From NCBI GenBank assembly GCA_943735955.1, contig OX030965.1:5533503-5597502 (forward strand): a stretch of 64,000 nt of DNA, read 5' to 3'. The notes under the pieces were generated by a model. That model searched no databases and was not told where the DNA came from. It saw only the letters and a program-made list of their open reading frames with translations. This document shows, piece by piece, positions 38,791 through 55,820 of the stretch. The stretch is from Piscicola geometra. Taxonomy: Eukaryota > Annelida > Clitellata > Hirudinida > Piscicolidae. A program made the position numbers and the translations under genes. How positions within the stretch are numbered: the stretch's first letter is position 1; each line of letters opens with the position of its first letter.

Positions 38791-39513
38791 ACACTGATCG
38801 GCCAAACAGGGACCAGTTTTCAATCTTGAACACACTACCTTCCTTCCAGGTAGTGCGGAAATAGTGAAAGTACTCAGACAATCTGCTTCGGAGTTTCTCT
38901 CAACTATTTCGTCGAATAGAGACGTTACCTCCCCCTCTGGGATCATCGGAAGGCAGAACGTCAGCGGAACGAGATTGTATACCACATGATTACTTCCATA
39001 AGCCGTGCTCAACCCCAAATCTTTGATCTTCCGCCAAAGGGTCTGTCCGAAATGGAAATAACAGCCTTTAATACTTATATTAGGGAAAATCTTTCTGATC
39101 GGAATTTACTGAGTCTATCGATCATATGTGATGCGGTATCTTTGCGTTGGGAGAGCTGTGAAGACCTGGATACCCCAGAGGTATGCGAGACGACATCATC
39201 AGCTTTTTTTGATTTATTCAGACTTTCGTTCGCCCGACGCACCGCAGTCCAATCCTCCACCCTGTTAAATTGGCCGCTAGGCGCAGTTTCCCTCGGGTTG
39301 TTCTCGCTGCTTGATTTTTGAGTTTTCACCTTCGAGCGCTACTATTAATGGCAATTTGCGCCAACACTGAGCTTTACTGCAGCTCCACCTTTCTTGTGTT
39401 AGATTCATTTGATGATTATTTTTGCATAATCGAACTCTATGTAACACTCCGTGTCTCTGCAAAAACCTTATGGCCGTCTTCTTGTCAAAATTTGAAATAG
39501 TTTGGATATTCAT
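38791..39513 (-). mobile_element. Composite DNA-transposon fragments (possible Merlin/IS1016-like zinc motif)
   Basis: The minus-strand frame 39513-39277 reads MNIQTISNFDKKTAIRFLQR, then CKNNHQMNLTQERWSC and CWRKLPL. This matches the pattern C-x2-x-H-x-M-x-L...W-x-C...C-R/W seen at the N-terminus of IS1595/Merlin-like transposase proteins. The segment 39018-38800 encodes LTFCLPMIPEGEVTSLFDEI, faintly like MULE-type transposases. All parts are truncated and in different frames. Classification is tentative. Confidence 0.4.
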
Positions 39514-39948
39514 TTTTTACTGCGTACTCAAGAATTAAGACTACAAACCAGTGTTATTTTCGTAACGAAAACGAAACTATTGATAATTCTTCACAGCTCC
39601 CTTCTGACTTTTCTAGCTCATCTCAAACTGAAAGGTTTGAAGAAATATTGCCTCAAAACATTGATGCCTCGAGAAACTATTTAAAAATTATGATTTTCCT
39701 GAGGATAATGATTTGGATGGGATTTCTATAAGGTCTCCTCCAAGGTTCCAATCATATGAAATGAAATAAAATAAAAATAAAAATTCACTTTCATTCAATA
39801 GGAAGAAAAAAGTAAATTCTTTGATGAGCAAAAGGAGGGTGAAGAAATTTGTATTTGACTTTAAAGCTGGGTTGTGCTGTGGAAGCAGTGGACTGGCTCT
39901 AAAAATTGAAACTAAAGGGGAAAATAACAACGGAAGGATACTCAAATG

Positions 39949-40240
39949 GATGAAACAAAACTAAAAGGATACTCAAAAAAGGTAGAAACTAAGGGAGAAT
40001 GGACGATACAAAAACAAAAGGATATACCTTTTTTGAGTATTCTTTTGTTTTGTTTCGTCCATTCCTTCTCAGTTTCTACCTTTTTGAGTATTCTTTTGTT
40101 TTGTTTCGTCCATTCCTTCTCAGTTTCTACCTTTTTGAGTATTCTTTTGTTTTGTTTCGTCCATTCCTTCTCAGTTTCTACCTTTTTGAGTATTCTTTTG
40201 TTTTGTTTCGTCCATTCCCCCTTAGTAGAAACTAAAGTGT
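39949..40240. repeat. 51-bp tandem repeat with an inverted copy (foldback)
   Basis: Four direct 51-bp units (core GAGTATTCTTTTGTTTTGTT ... CCATTCCTTCTCAG) at 40025-40220 face an inverted copy at 39949-40025, with the centre of symmetry near 40025. The DNA can fold into a hairpin with alternative registers. Confidence 0.85.
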
Positions 40241-41426
40241 GACAGGTCCATGTATTCCAGAACATTCGGCCAATGCAACGTCACTGGTACTCAAGAGCCG
40301 AATGCCTCTTTCAACATACTCCCTGCAGTCCCTCATTGGCAATGAAGATGAAGATGCAGTAATTGAGAAGCTGGCTAGCGGATATGTCCCCTGTCTCATA
40401 ATAATCCCAGCCTCCCAAAGCAAGCCTTCAACAGAAAGTTTTCTGCCTCCGGATACGAGAGAGTTTACCTTCCTTTATAAAAGTGCAGTTTTTAGAGACT
40501 AAAAGAGCTTCATGATATAATAAAGAAATTAACAAAGAAAAAAGTAGGTTAGATTTTCTGGCTTTTCGATTAATGCCAGTCTTCAAGGTCATTATTGGTA
40601 CGAACTCATCGGCGATATACCGATATGTTCTCTACCGACCAGAGGCTGCTGCTAAGTCAATTAGTAAAAATATAAGAAAATACTTAAAATACTATATTAA
40701 TTATGAGCACCACAATAAAGACTTCTTAAAATTTAAGCTTGCCTGATAAAACTATTTTAAAGTCAATTCTTTAAATGTCTTTAAATTCTTCAAAATATTG
40801 AAATAATAAGAATAAAAACTCATTTCCTTTATTCAACGGTAACGTTTAACATATAACATAATAACATATAGTGATAGCCTGGTGCATCGAGAACCATTTT
40901 TATTTCATCTATTGAAGAACCTTAAACAAGGAAAATAAGATGAAAAAAAAATATTTTGAGGATAACTACCAAAATAAAATGTTTTAAAATGTAACGATTA
41001 TTCACCTTTAAATAAAAAATTTTAAGATTATACAAATCTTGTGGTTTGTAAATGATCAGCTATTAGTGTGGGATTCGCGCCGTTAGATAGCATCAGTAGT
41101 GTCTGTTTCTCTAACAATCTTTTTGGTCGTCTTTCTGAGCTATAAATTGAAAAGTCTTCACATTCATGTAGATGGTTATAAAGCAAATTTTTTCCGGATT
41201 ACATAGCTTTGTGTTTTTTTGTCATAAGCTACATTAGCATGTGCATCTATACTATTCAACCGCATTAATAAGACACATAACCCCCTCCTCCCACTCACCC
41301 ATTTCTTCCCTCCTTTCTTTTTTCAACTTTCTATAAGTTTTTCTCTTCAAATACTTGATATTAAATTAATTCAATTTCCATACCATTGAACCTAACATAA
41401 TCACAAATGACCCACTCCAACTACAG
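40241..41426. other. No recognisable gene
   Basis: The segment 40240-40500 is open on both strands (minus fragment LSVEGLLWEAGIIMRQGTYP) and could be an old transposon piece. The rest is AT-rich without features. Confidence 0.4.
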
Positions 41427-41606
41427 CATCACACTTTAGGTCAACTAGTGACTCTTCCAGTTTCATATAAACTGACACTGGCTGATTGTCAGCTGCTCTC
41501 CCGAAGGGAACTTCTGCTCCGCATCTGCGACAATGACCGAGGCAGTGTCCAGGAGAAGTTTCTGCGCAAACGACCTAATCTGGATTTTGGACAAAACTTA
41601 TTCTAA
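41427..41606 (+). other. Candidate isolated exon or relic, unknown
   Basis: After an AG acceptor (CTCCAACTACAG) a frame of about 59 codons runs to TAA. It encodes LGQLVTLPVSYKLTLADCQL, then SRRELLLRICDND. Composition looks coding, but I recognise no family and its end overlaps the foldback at 41601. Confidence 0.25.
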
Positions 41607-41874
41607 AAGATTTAAAAGCGTGCTTAGAAAACATTAAATTAGTTGATTAACATATCAAATGAAACTATTAGAAGTCACTGAAACTAATTACATCAACAAC
41701 AAAAATCAATTTAATGTTTTTAGCATGCTTTTTCTCAAATATTTAAAACATGCAAAAAGACAAAATAAATCAATTTTTTTGATGCTATTAGTCTAGGTCA
41801 TTTCTAATAGTTTTATATGATAGATTAATCAACTAATTAGAAGTTTGCTAGTCACGTTTTCAGGTCTTTTAGAA
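41601..41874. repeat. Imperfect inverted repeat (MITE-like foldback)
   Basis: The left arm 41601-41683 is recognisably the reverse complement of 41793-41874. Both share TTCTAAAAGA at the tips and TTAGTTGATTAA and AAACTATTAGAA further in. The loop is about 110 bp. The size fits a MITE. Confidence 0.75.
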
Positions 41875-41879
41875 TCCAA

Positions 41880-43004
41880 GTTGAAAATGGTATTACAGTT
41901 CGCCTAGTGATTGAAGTATGGACCATATTGCCATAATGCATCATTTATATCATTTTTCAGCATGTCTCCTGTGTTGAGTAAAACATGTCTAGAAACAGGC
42001 TGATATCCTATTTTTGTCTTCATCTAAACATTTTTTAAGTTTTTATTTCCGCTAAATACCGACTAGTTTCTTTCTGAATTCATCGTAAAAAAGAATTCTA
42101 GCTAAACTGGTTTTTATAACTGGTAATGGCTTCCATAAGCACTGCTCGGTACCTATTTAGTGAAGTTTTCGTTTTTTTCGTTGGTTGTATGTGTTGCCTC
42201 AGTTGTAGTAAATACGGCATGGTGGCGTCGATCCACGTAGGCATATCTTCTATGAAACTGCTCAGTGCAGTGTGAACCCAAATACTGCTCATCGATCTTT
42301 TGAAGTAGATTGCTTAAAAATTAATAGCTTTTCAACCAATCAACTGAATAATAATATAAAAAGAGGTTCCCTGTTGGCTCTTGTGGTCCCATCTTTTTCT
42401 CTACTTGTTCACTGTTCTTGCCCCAAGCGGCTGGCCGCTACATTTCAGTGTGGTAAAAAGGTCTCTTGTTATCTAACTTCTAGTTCCCTTGGTTGCTCTG
42501 CTTTGATGTTTCTCATCTGATCATTAAATTCGTACTTCGACTCTAGAGCTTTGACTTGAAGCGATACTTACTCGGTCCAATTATGTTTTTGAAATCATCT
42601 CCTATAACTAAGTCTTCCAAACCGGGATGAATCATGTGATCCAGAGAAATGACACAGGAAACAATTGACGATAATCTGTTTCTAACATTTTTTTACATAG
42701 AAAACAAAATTCCAGTTATAGAAGAGAGGTAGTTGCTGCCATTTTTCTCTATTCAGGATACGCCCTTGATAGCCAGCTAATAAATTTTCAATTGATTCAA
42801 GACCTTTCAGACAGGTCCCTACGTGACCTTTTCAGGTTTTTTGATATTCCATAAATTCTTTTTGGTGCAAGTTATATGCATGAGAAACGAAAGTAACAGA
42901 AATGTAACTTATGTAACGAATTTACTTGATTCTGATTGATTGGACCTGGAACCTTGTCAAAGTCGTATGTGGAAACTGTTGGGTTGGGATGAATGGGTGG
43001 ATGA
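41880..43004. other. No recognisable gene
   Basis: Short open frames occur (for example 42292-42098 minus, SSFIEDMPTWIDATMPYLLQ) but none has a recognised motif. It is probably decayed repeat DNA. Confidence 0.4.
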
Positions 43005-43076
43005 GAGGATGGATGGATGGATGGATGGATGGATGGAGGAATGGATAGATGGATGGATGGATGGATGGATAGATGG
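43005..43076. repeat. (GGAT)n microsatellite
   Basis: Tandem GGATGGAT tetramers with a few variants. Confidence 0.95.
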
Positions 43077-43983
43077 TTTTCCTAGAATGTATCCTATTTC
43101 ATTTTGAATTTATCTGTATTTCTAACTTTTACGATACAATTTTTTGTGAAAATGTTTTTTATATATTACTTTTATTGATAGTTTTAGTTAATTACCTTGT
43201 TGTCTTTGAACTAAGTGTATATATATCTTCCTTTATTTCACTGTCATACTTATTGTTGAGTATTTTATAAGTTTCAATCATCTCTTCGAAGTCTACAATA
43301 TTTTAATACTGGCAATTGAATTACTATCAAGTCTATCAATATAAGTCCTATGTTTTCGATTAGGTAGTATTTTGGTAGCCGATTCGATTTATCAATGAAT
43401 ACTCTGCTTGATGGGCCCTTTCTACACCTAAATAATAACCTAAATGTTTTTATATCAATAAGTTTAAACGTTATTATTATTATTCTATTTTGTTAACTTT
43501 GTTTACTTGCTTTTGAATATGTATATATAATTTCAAATGATTATCCATTATCACACCACGGTCCTTTTCATAAGCAATACTTTCTAGTAATACCTGAGCA
43601 CCCTCGTAATTCTTCATGTAATAACTCTTGATACATTTGATTTTCAAGATATTTGTAAGAAATAAGTATTTTCAGATGTCTGAAGTCTGAGAGGCCATTG
43701 TAGACTGCCATTATTTTATTTTTCTTCTTGTAACTTAATCTCATCTCCCTCATTTATTTGTCCATACATTTTGCCATCATCTGCTTACATGAAGACATTT
43801 GAGTTTACTTTATTTGGTGAATCGTGCATAAAACAACTGTGGACCCAAAACAGCTCCTTGGCGAATTCCACTTGTCACCCTCCCCCATTTTTATTTGATA
43901 CCATTTACATCTTTGTATTCTATTATTAAGGATTTTTTCCTTCATTTACATGTTTTACAACCAATACGATAGTTTGTGAATTG

Positions 43984-46291
43984 GGATGCAGTCGATTCAC
44001 CCCTTAACCGATTCACCCCTTAACCGATTCACCCCATAACCGATTCACCCCATAACCGATTCACCCCATAACCGATTCACCCCATAACCGATTCACCCCT
44101 CAACCGATTCAGAATTTGAAAAAATTATAAAATAAATCAATAAAATTATAAAATAAATAAAAAGTTATAAAATAAGTAAAAAATGAATTGGTTTTTAAGA
44201 GAAAAAATATTTTTGTGTTTTTTGTCAAATAAATAATTATTTCGGAGTTATTTTCAATTTATGATTCATGGAAAGAATAGAAACCAGATTAGCCTATTAA
44301 GTATAGTATTAACGAAATCTCCATTAATGGCGGTGTTCTCGCGGATTGCCAAAATACATATTGTCGAATAGCTAGCTAGTGTTTATTCCTGAAAGCGAAT
44401 TTATTAGTGTTGAATTGCCGAAATATATTTAATGATATTAAACGATTTATATATCTATGTGTAATAACTTATTTGATGAATTTAATTTAATATTGATTCA
44501 TTAATTAATGAACTTAATTTAATTTTATATTAATTTTTTCAATGTTTTAACCAAAGATATTTGAAGTAACGGTTTTAACTATTATGTTGCATTACCAAGT
44601 ACTTATATCTAATACTAATAATAATAATAATAATAACGATTATAATGTAATCTTTAATTGCCAAAAATGAAATAAAAAAGTATTCAATTTGGATTTGAAA
44701 ATTACATATATTTTTATATTCGGCAATTCGTACTAGTTGAAAAAAAACCCTTTGGGCAATTCAGGCTTCTTAATATTTCGACTCATTCGGCAATTTGCAT
44801 TTCGGCAATTCGCAATAGCACCTTAATGGCAGATATTCGTTGTTTACTTTCAGTATGTTAGGGTACTTTTAACGGAAATTTTTTTTTTCGACAAATAAAC
44901 AAGATTTTCGACAAGTTTTGAACAAAACTAATTCAAAGTTCAAATTAACCTTTCTCACAATTATCATGAGATGTGAGATACGGGTAAGAATTGCCTTAAA
45001 AACTGGGAAATGTGCAAAAATGTATAAATTCAGTAGAAGAGAGATATGTGCAGGATGGACAATTCAAGTCAACTGAGGGCAAAGAAAAGAGATAGGAAAG
45101 AGAAAAAAGCACTATTTTTATGTCATTTAAAAATAGTCTGTTTATTTCTCACTTCCTAATCAATTCCTAATCAACTGCATGATCTGCCCCATGTTAAAAA
45201 TTACCAATGTATACTTCCTTTTACTTGCTAAAAAGTTCAATTAACTCACAAAAAAATCATTCTTTAACGTTCATTTTGTCCAAAAGGCTGTCATGAAATA
45301 CAACCCTAAAATGAATTGGTTGAAAAGAGTGCATTGTATTTAGTAATTTATTTTGTGTTCAATAATTTATTTGTTATTTAATAATTTATTTTTAATTTAA
45401 TAATTTATTTTTAATTTAATAATTTATTTTTAATTTAATAATTTATTTTTAAGTTAATAATTTATTTTTAATTTAATAATTTATATTTAATTTAATAATT
45501 TATTTTTAATTTAATTTATTTTTCATTTAAGAATTTATTTTTCATTTGATAATTTATTTTTCATTTAATAATTTATTTTCCATTTAATAATTTATTTTTA
45601 ATTTAATAATTTATTTTTAATTTAATAATTTATTTTTTATTTAATTAACTCTCAAAAAAATAATTCCTTAAGGTTTATTTTGTCCAAATGCTGTCATAAA
45701 ATACAACCCTAAAATAAGTTGGTTGAAAAGAGTGCCTTGTATTTATTAATTTATTTTGTGTTAAATAATTTATTTTTTATTTAATATTATTTTTTGTTTT
45801 AATAAAGTATTTTAAATTTAATAAATTATTTTATATTTAAAAGTTTATTTTATATTTAAAATTTTATTTTATATTTAAAATTTTATTTTATATTTAAAAT
45901 TTTATTTTATATTTAAAATTTTATTTTATATTTAAAATTTTATTTTATATTTAAAATTTTATTTTATATTTAAAATTTTATTTTATATTTAAAATTTTAT
46001 TTTATATTAAAAATTTTATTTTATTTTTAAAATTTTATTTTATATTTACAATTTTATTTTATATTTACAATTTTATTTATATTTACAATTTTATCTTATA
46101 TTAAAAATTTTATTTTATATTTAAACTTTTATTTTGTATTTAAACTTTTATTTTATATTTAAAATTTTATTTTATATTAACATTTTTATTTTAAAAAATA
46201 AGTCCGTTTTTAACTAATTTAAGGGGTGAATCGGTTGAGAGGTGAATCGGTTATGGGGTGAATCGGTTATGGGGTGAATCGACTGCAATTC
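43984..46291. mobile_element. Non-autonomous TIR element, MULE-like, 9-bp target duplication
   Basis: It is flanked by TGTGAATTG at 43975-43983 and 46292-46300. Left end is GGATGCAGTCGATTCACCCC. Right end reversed is GAATTGCAGTCGATTCACCC. Subterminal tandem CCGATTCACCCC(A/T)TAA units occur on the left (43996-44110) and in reverse orientation on the right (46222-46280). The interior is AT-rich with no transposase. A 9-bp duplication is typical of Mutator-like elements, and superfamily is inferred from that alone. Confidence 0.8.
45340..46185. repeat. 19-bp AT-rich tandem arrays inside the TIR element
   Basis: The first array (about 45345-45650) is built on AATTTAATAATTTATTTTT. The second (about 45830-46185) is built on ATTTAAAATTTTATTTTAT. 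Each is preceded by a related stretch of about 85 bp (45258-45342 and 45660-45745) containing TACAACCCTAAAAT and GGTTGAAAAGAGTG. Confidence 0.85.
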
Positions 46292-46695
46292 TGTGAATTG
46301 ACCTTGTATGTGGCACCTTGTCAAAAGCTTTGAAGAAATCCGTATAAGTCATGTGTATTACTCCCCCTAAAATTTCTCTCACATCATCCCTTACCTTTAT
46401 TAATTGTAACATTGTTGATCGTCCACCAATAATACAATATTGGATATTGCAAATAATTCGTTTAATTCATTGTTTTTCTTGTGTGTGTGTTTGCGTCAAC
46501 GAAATGAGTGTCCGAACAATCCGTCACAGATATTTCATCGCCATAATTGAAAGTTAGCTACTATTAGTCAGTTCGGTATAATTCTTATTCGATATTATGC
46601 CATAAGTTAACATTCAAGAGTCCCAATAACCCATTCCTTTCACTAATGTCTTTATGAGTTCCCTCCTTCCCTTAACGCAGTTTAACAAAAGATTA

Positions 46696-46918
<223 letters not shown>

Positions 46919-47164
46919 CTAATGCTTTTGATGACATCTAGATTTTAATTTTATTTTCTTTGATTTCTAATGCTTTTATGAATTACATGCATAGATTTTA
47001 AATAATAGAGTTTGTCTCTTGGTTTAATAAAGAGAATGAAAGTTGTTGAGTTTTCAAAACCGGTTCATGTCATTTACTTTCATTTAATTTGGAATTAGTC
47101 GTTTTTACTCTGTAATTTAACCTTTTACTAATTTGTAACGAAATCAGAATATAAAATTAAATTG

Positions 47165-47352
47165 AATTGCATACTTATAATGGACCAAGGGCACGCAACT
47201 GGGGCGCCTCACACGACATACGTCGTGAAACACCGCATTATATACACTAGGTTTATGATAGCTCACGGTTGGCTCAACAGGGTTTCGAACCAGCGACTTT
47301 TATGTTGCAGGTCCAACGTCTTACCGTCTAAGCCATCCCACTCGCCATAGAA
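47165..47352 (-). mobile_element. tRNA-derived SINE
   Basis: Minus strand. The tRNA-like head has an A box TGGCTTAGACGG and a B box GGTTCGAAACC about 40 bases apart, followed by a body (AGCTATCATAAACCTAGTGT...) shared with the copy at 50640 in opposite orientation. Pol III promoter layout is as in other tRNA SINEs. Confidence 0.85.
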
Positions 47353-48100
47353 TGTTTAATTTGCCCATCTCTGGGAAGGAGAATGCCGAGGATGAATCCA
47401 CCAAGAAAGAGGAAGAGCGAGAAGTGGTGGGAATGATTTGGAGGGAAGCAGTCATTGAATTGAGGCAAGAATGTAGCTGCTAAACTCCGTGTCTTCTCGA
47501 GTGTTTACGGTATGTTTTTTTTGTTTTGTCTGTCTGCATCATCATCTTGAAAATAAAGAAACTAAGATTCAGCAAGAAGATGTTCCAAATAAACTTCAGT
47601 TGGTTTTTACAAATTTCAAAGTATTTTTGGAAAAATTAATTAAACTTATTCTGGACTCGTTGAGTTAAAACGGAACAATTGGCTCTTAATTGAAGCTGGA
47701 AATTTCCAGAATTTAATTGTACTTTGGAGTTTTAAGTTTTTGATAATGAAAAATCATTGAACATGAAAATGCCAAACTAAAAATAGCTATTAAAATAATA
47801 TAATAATTTAATGCGATTTGAGAAGCAAACATACTTTTTGTTTAAAACATCCAATGGCTAAAAAAACTATTTTCATCTCTTAAATTAATTTTTTCCATTA
47901 GTAAGAATTACTAAAAAAAAAGTAAAAAAGATTTTATGATATATAAAAAAGTTGTTTATAATTATTTATTTTCAGTTTGAAAATGACATCACAAAGTTTT
48001 TTATTTGAAATACTTTTAACACTTGGTTTGGAGTCTTGAAATGTTTTAAGTTGGAAATTAGAAATATTTAAGGCACTCTCCACCACTCATGCACCCTTCA
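47353..48100. other. Intergenic, no recognised feature
   Basis: AT-rich DNA between the SINE and the end of the Ly6-like gene. No exon or repeat family was identified. Confidence 0.5.
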
Positions 48101-53202
<5,102 letters not shown>

Positions 53203-54779
53203 CTGTGGATGGAAGTTGTGGAGGTGAAAACAGTAGAGGGCTATAGGAACTGAGTGGAAGTGGGAATGAAGTTTAGTTAGAATATTTGACAAGATTTATG
53301 AGAGTTGTGTATAGGTATTATAAATGTTGATTTGTTTTCATCCGATCTGAACAAATTTACACGTCATTTATAAATATTATAAACTTCACCTTTAAAATGT
53401 TATAAACAGAGAATAAACAACTTTTAATTTCTATTGAAGAACATGAAATTGAAAAATCTGATAAATAATTTCTTGAAAGGGCCAGTATTTCAATTTCTGC
53501 GCCTCCAAAGGAACTCGCACCGTCCACTTGAGATCGGCGTCTGCGCATTGGCGCTCATCCTTCGACTTTTCTAAAGATGAGAATGAGGATGATGAAGAAA
53601 ATTAAGATGATTATGATAATGATGGTGATGAGGTTGGTGGTGGCGACTATGATTAGAAAAACCCATTTATGGCCGCTACATGAAATAAAGTTGTCAACAT
53701 GAATTTTACATTTTGACTTGCATTATATGATAATATTAATAACTCAAGAAAAGTTTTCAACAATTGCTTGATAAGTTATAGTGGGGCAAAATGTTGCACA
53801 AACGCACCATGAGCGAGAAAATTGATATAATTCTATACAGTAAGAAATCATAAATACACTTATTCAAACCACATTTATTAAAACAGAAATACATTTCAAT
53901 CACAAATAGTTTGATGAAATTTTAAATTTAAATTTTAAATTTAAATTATTTTATAATAATAATAATTATTGTAAAGCAATTACCAAAAAGCAAAATATTT
54001 AACGTGAATTACAACAGCACACTCATAAACTGTAGTGCCGTTGCAATGACGACATCGACGACGACTGTTATCTTAATTTTAATTTCTTTAGCAATCTATA
54101 AAAGATGAAAAAATTATGTTTTCTTCAATAAAAGCTCTAAGTATAAAGTATTAGGTTTAGAATTTTGTCTTCAAAAAAAACATTTATCATAAAGTTTAGG
54201 TTTGAATATTAATTTTATCAATTTCATAAGAAATGAAAGTAAAAATTATTATTTTATTATTTTTATAATAATAATAATTGTAATAGATATGATAAGATAT
54301 CCTATTACGCCAAGGCTGTGAAAACACAACATTGATTTTTAAATGCATTGAAAAGTTATATTAAATAAAAGAATTTGAAATGTAAGTATTGTCTATCTTT
54401 TCACCTTGAAGTTAAAACTAAATTTAAATAAATATATTATATTTAAACGACAAAATTGAGCACTTAACTACGCGACTAAAAATTGTTTTGAGAGATGCTA
54501 AATATAAACAAAAAATAAAAGACTATAAATAAAACATTTAAATAAAAAATTCAATTCATTAAATTAAAGATGTAAACTTATTTTGTATAAAAAATATCCC
54601 AATAAAATTCAGTATTAAAACTGCATAAAAAACACAGAAAATAATATTGAGAAAACGCAGAAGCAGTGGTAAATGGTAAAAAGAAACGAGGACTCAATTG
54701 GAGATGAATTTGAGTTTAAATATGATTTGAGGTTTAGTAAATATAAGATTTTTTAAAAAAATTTCATCTTACAAAAATT
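53203..54779. other. Mostly AT-rich; one degenerate Ly6-like exon trace
   Basis: The minus-strand 53570-53490 reads SKDERQCADADLKWTVRVPL after an AG, similar to the middle of the Ly6 exon 2 (ECDDADLDEC), and may be a decayed exon. The remainder is AT-rich without features. Confidence 0.3.
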
Positions 54780-55535
54780 TTTCTCTGGGATTCCGTAGTG
54801 TCGCAGTATCGCAAAAATCACATTCCGGTCGATTGAGTCGAAGGCTTTCTCGAAGTCGACGAAAGTGATGAATAGTGGGATGTCTTGCGAGTATGTGCCA
54901 TCCATAATCCTCCTCAGAATGTGAATCTGCTGAATGCAGCTGCGGCCTGTTCTGAAACCTGCCTGATTCTTTCTGAGTAGCGAGTCGATGGGTTCACGGA
55001 TGCGGTTGAGAAGCGGTTGTAGACTTTGGCTGCAATGGACATCAAGCTGATACCTCGGCAGTTGGTCATCAACTGGAGATTTTCTTCTTTAGGCAGCGGG
55101 ATGAACAAGCTTGATGTCCATTGGGTTGGTGCGCGACACTTGCTGCAGATGATGAGGAGCTGCTTTACAAGGAAGTCACCGTCTTTCTAAAGTACTTCCG
55201 CTGTCATTGCATGGTCAGGCCTCGGAGACTTGCTATGTTTCATCTCTTTAATTGCCTTTCGGATGTAGTCCAGTGAGAAGGCCGTGGTTTTAATAAAACT
55301 ATTATTCATGGATGGTGGAGGCAAGTTTGAGAAACCAGCATGAGTGTTGACGTTGTTGAGCAGCGTTGAGGAGTCTTCTTTCCAGCCTTCAAGTAGCTTC
55401 TCATTCCCTTTGGAAGTGAACCATCCAACAGCCGCACTTTTGACGGATCGGCTTTGTTCTCATCTCCTGCGATCGAATTTATTATTTTCCAGGTGGTTCC
55501 GTTCTCACGTCGCTGGTCTTTTCTAACTAACATAC
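54780..55535 (-). mobile_element. RTE-like LINE fragment
   Basis: Minus strand. TTWKIINSIAGDENKADPSK (about 55500-55440) is followed by FIPLPKEENLQLMTNCRGIS, NQAGFRTGRSCIQQIHIL and ITFVDFEKAFDSIDRNVIF, which are RT motifs of an RTE/BovB-type element. Frame changes show it is dead. It ends 16 bp before the Ly6 orphan exon. Confidence 0.8.
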
Positions 55536-55551
55536 ATTATCCTCACCTCAG

Positions 55552-55820
55552 CTGACCTGTGCAACACTGAAGATTTTTTGATTACAGGCACTGTCAAAGC
55601 CCCTGTCACAACCACTGTCAAACCCCCTGTCACAACCACTGTCAAACCCCCTGTCACAACCACTGTCAAACCCCCTGTCACAACCACTGTCAAACCTCCT
55701 GTCACAACCACTGTCTCTGGAAACAAGAGTTCAACGCCTATTCATTCAAGCAGTTTCTCAACCACCGCTTCTGTCGCTCTTGTGGTCTCTGCAGTCATGG
55801 CTCCACTTTTCGTGGGTTGA
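55552..55820 (+). pseudogene. Orphan last exon of a third Ly6-like gene
   Basis: After the acceptor CCTCACCTCAG the exon reads ADLCNTEDFLITGTV, then five 24-bp repeats encoding KPPVTTTV (first unit KAPVTTTV), then SGNKSSTPIHSSSF and a hydrophobic tail ending VVSAVMAPLFVG and TGA at 55818-55820. It matches exon 3 of copies A and B in phase. No matching exons 1 and 2 are visible upstream, where an RTE fragment sits. The locus is either a partial duplication or its 5' part was displaced. Confidence 0.75.

Larger units (their letters stand above)
43080..46400 (-). mobile_element. LINE (CR1/jockey-like) RT remnant, split by a DNA element
   Basis: Minus strand. Upstream half (46400-46301) encodes RT motif YTDFFKAFDKVPHTRSI. 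The downstream half (43983-43080) encodes VTSGIRQGAVLGPQLFYARF, then ADDGKMYGQINEGDEIKLQE (the FADD-type catalytic box with its Phe lost and a stop beside it), EKDRGVIMDNHLK, and EEMIETYKILNNKYDSE. Stops and frame changes show it is dead. The two halves join across the element at 43984-46291, so the LINE was present first. Confidence 0.8.

Noticed and set aside
47165..47352. Functional tRNA gene
   Set aside because: A and B boxes are present but the acceptor stem does not pair, and the body is shared with another dispersed copy, so it is a SINE.
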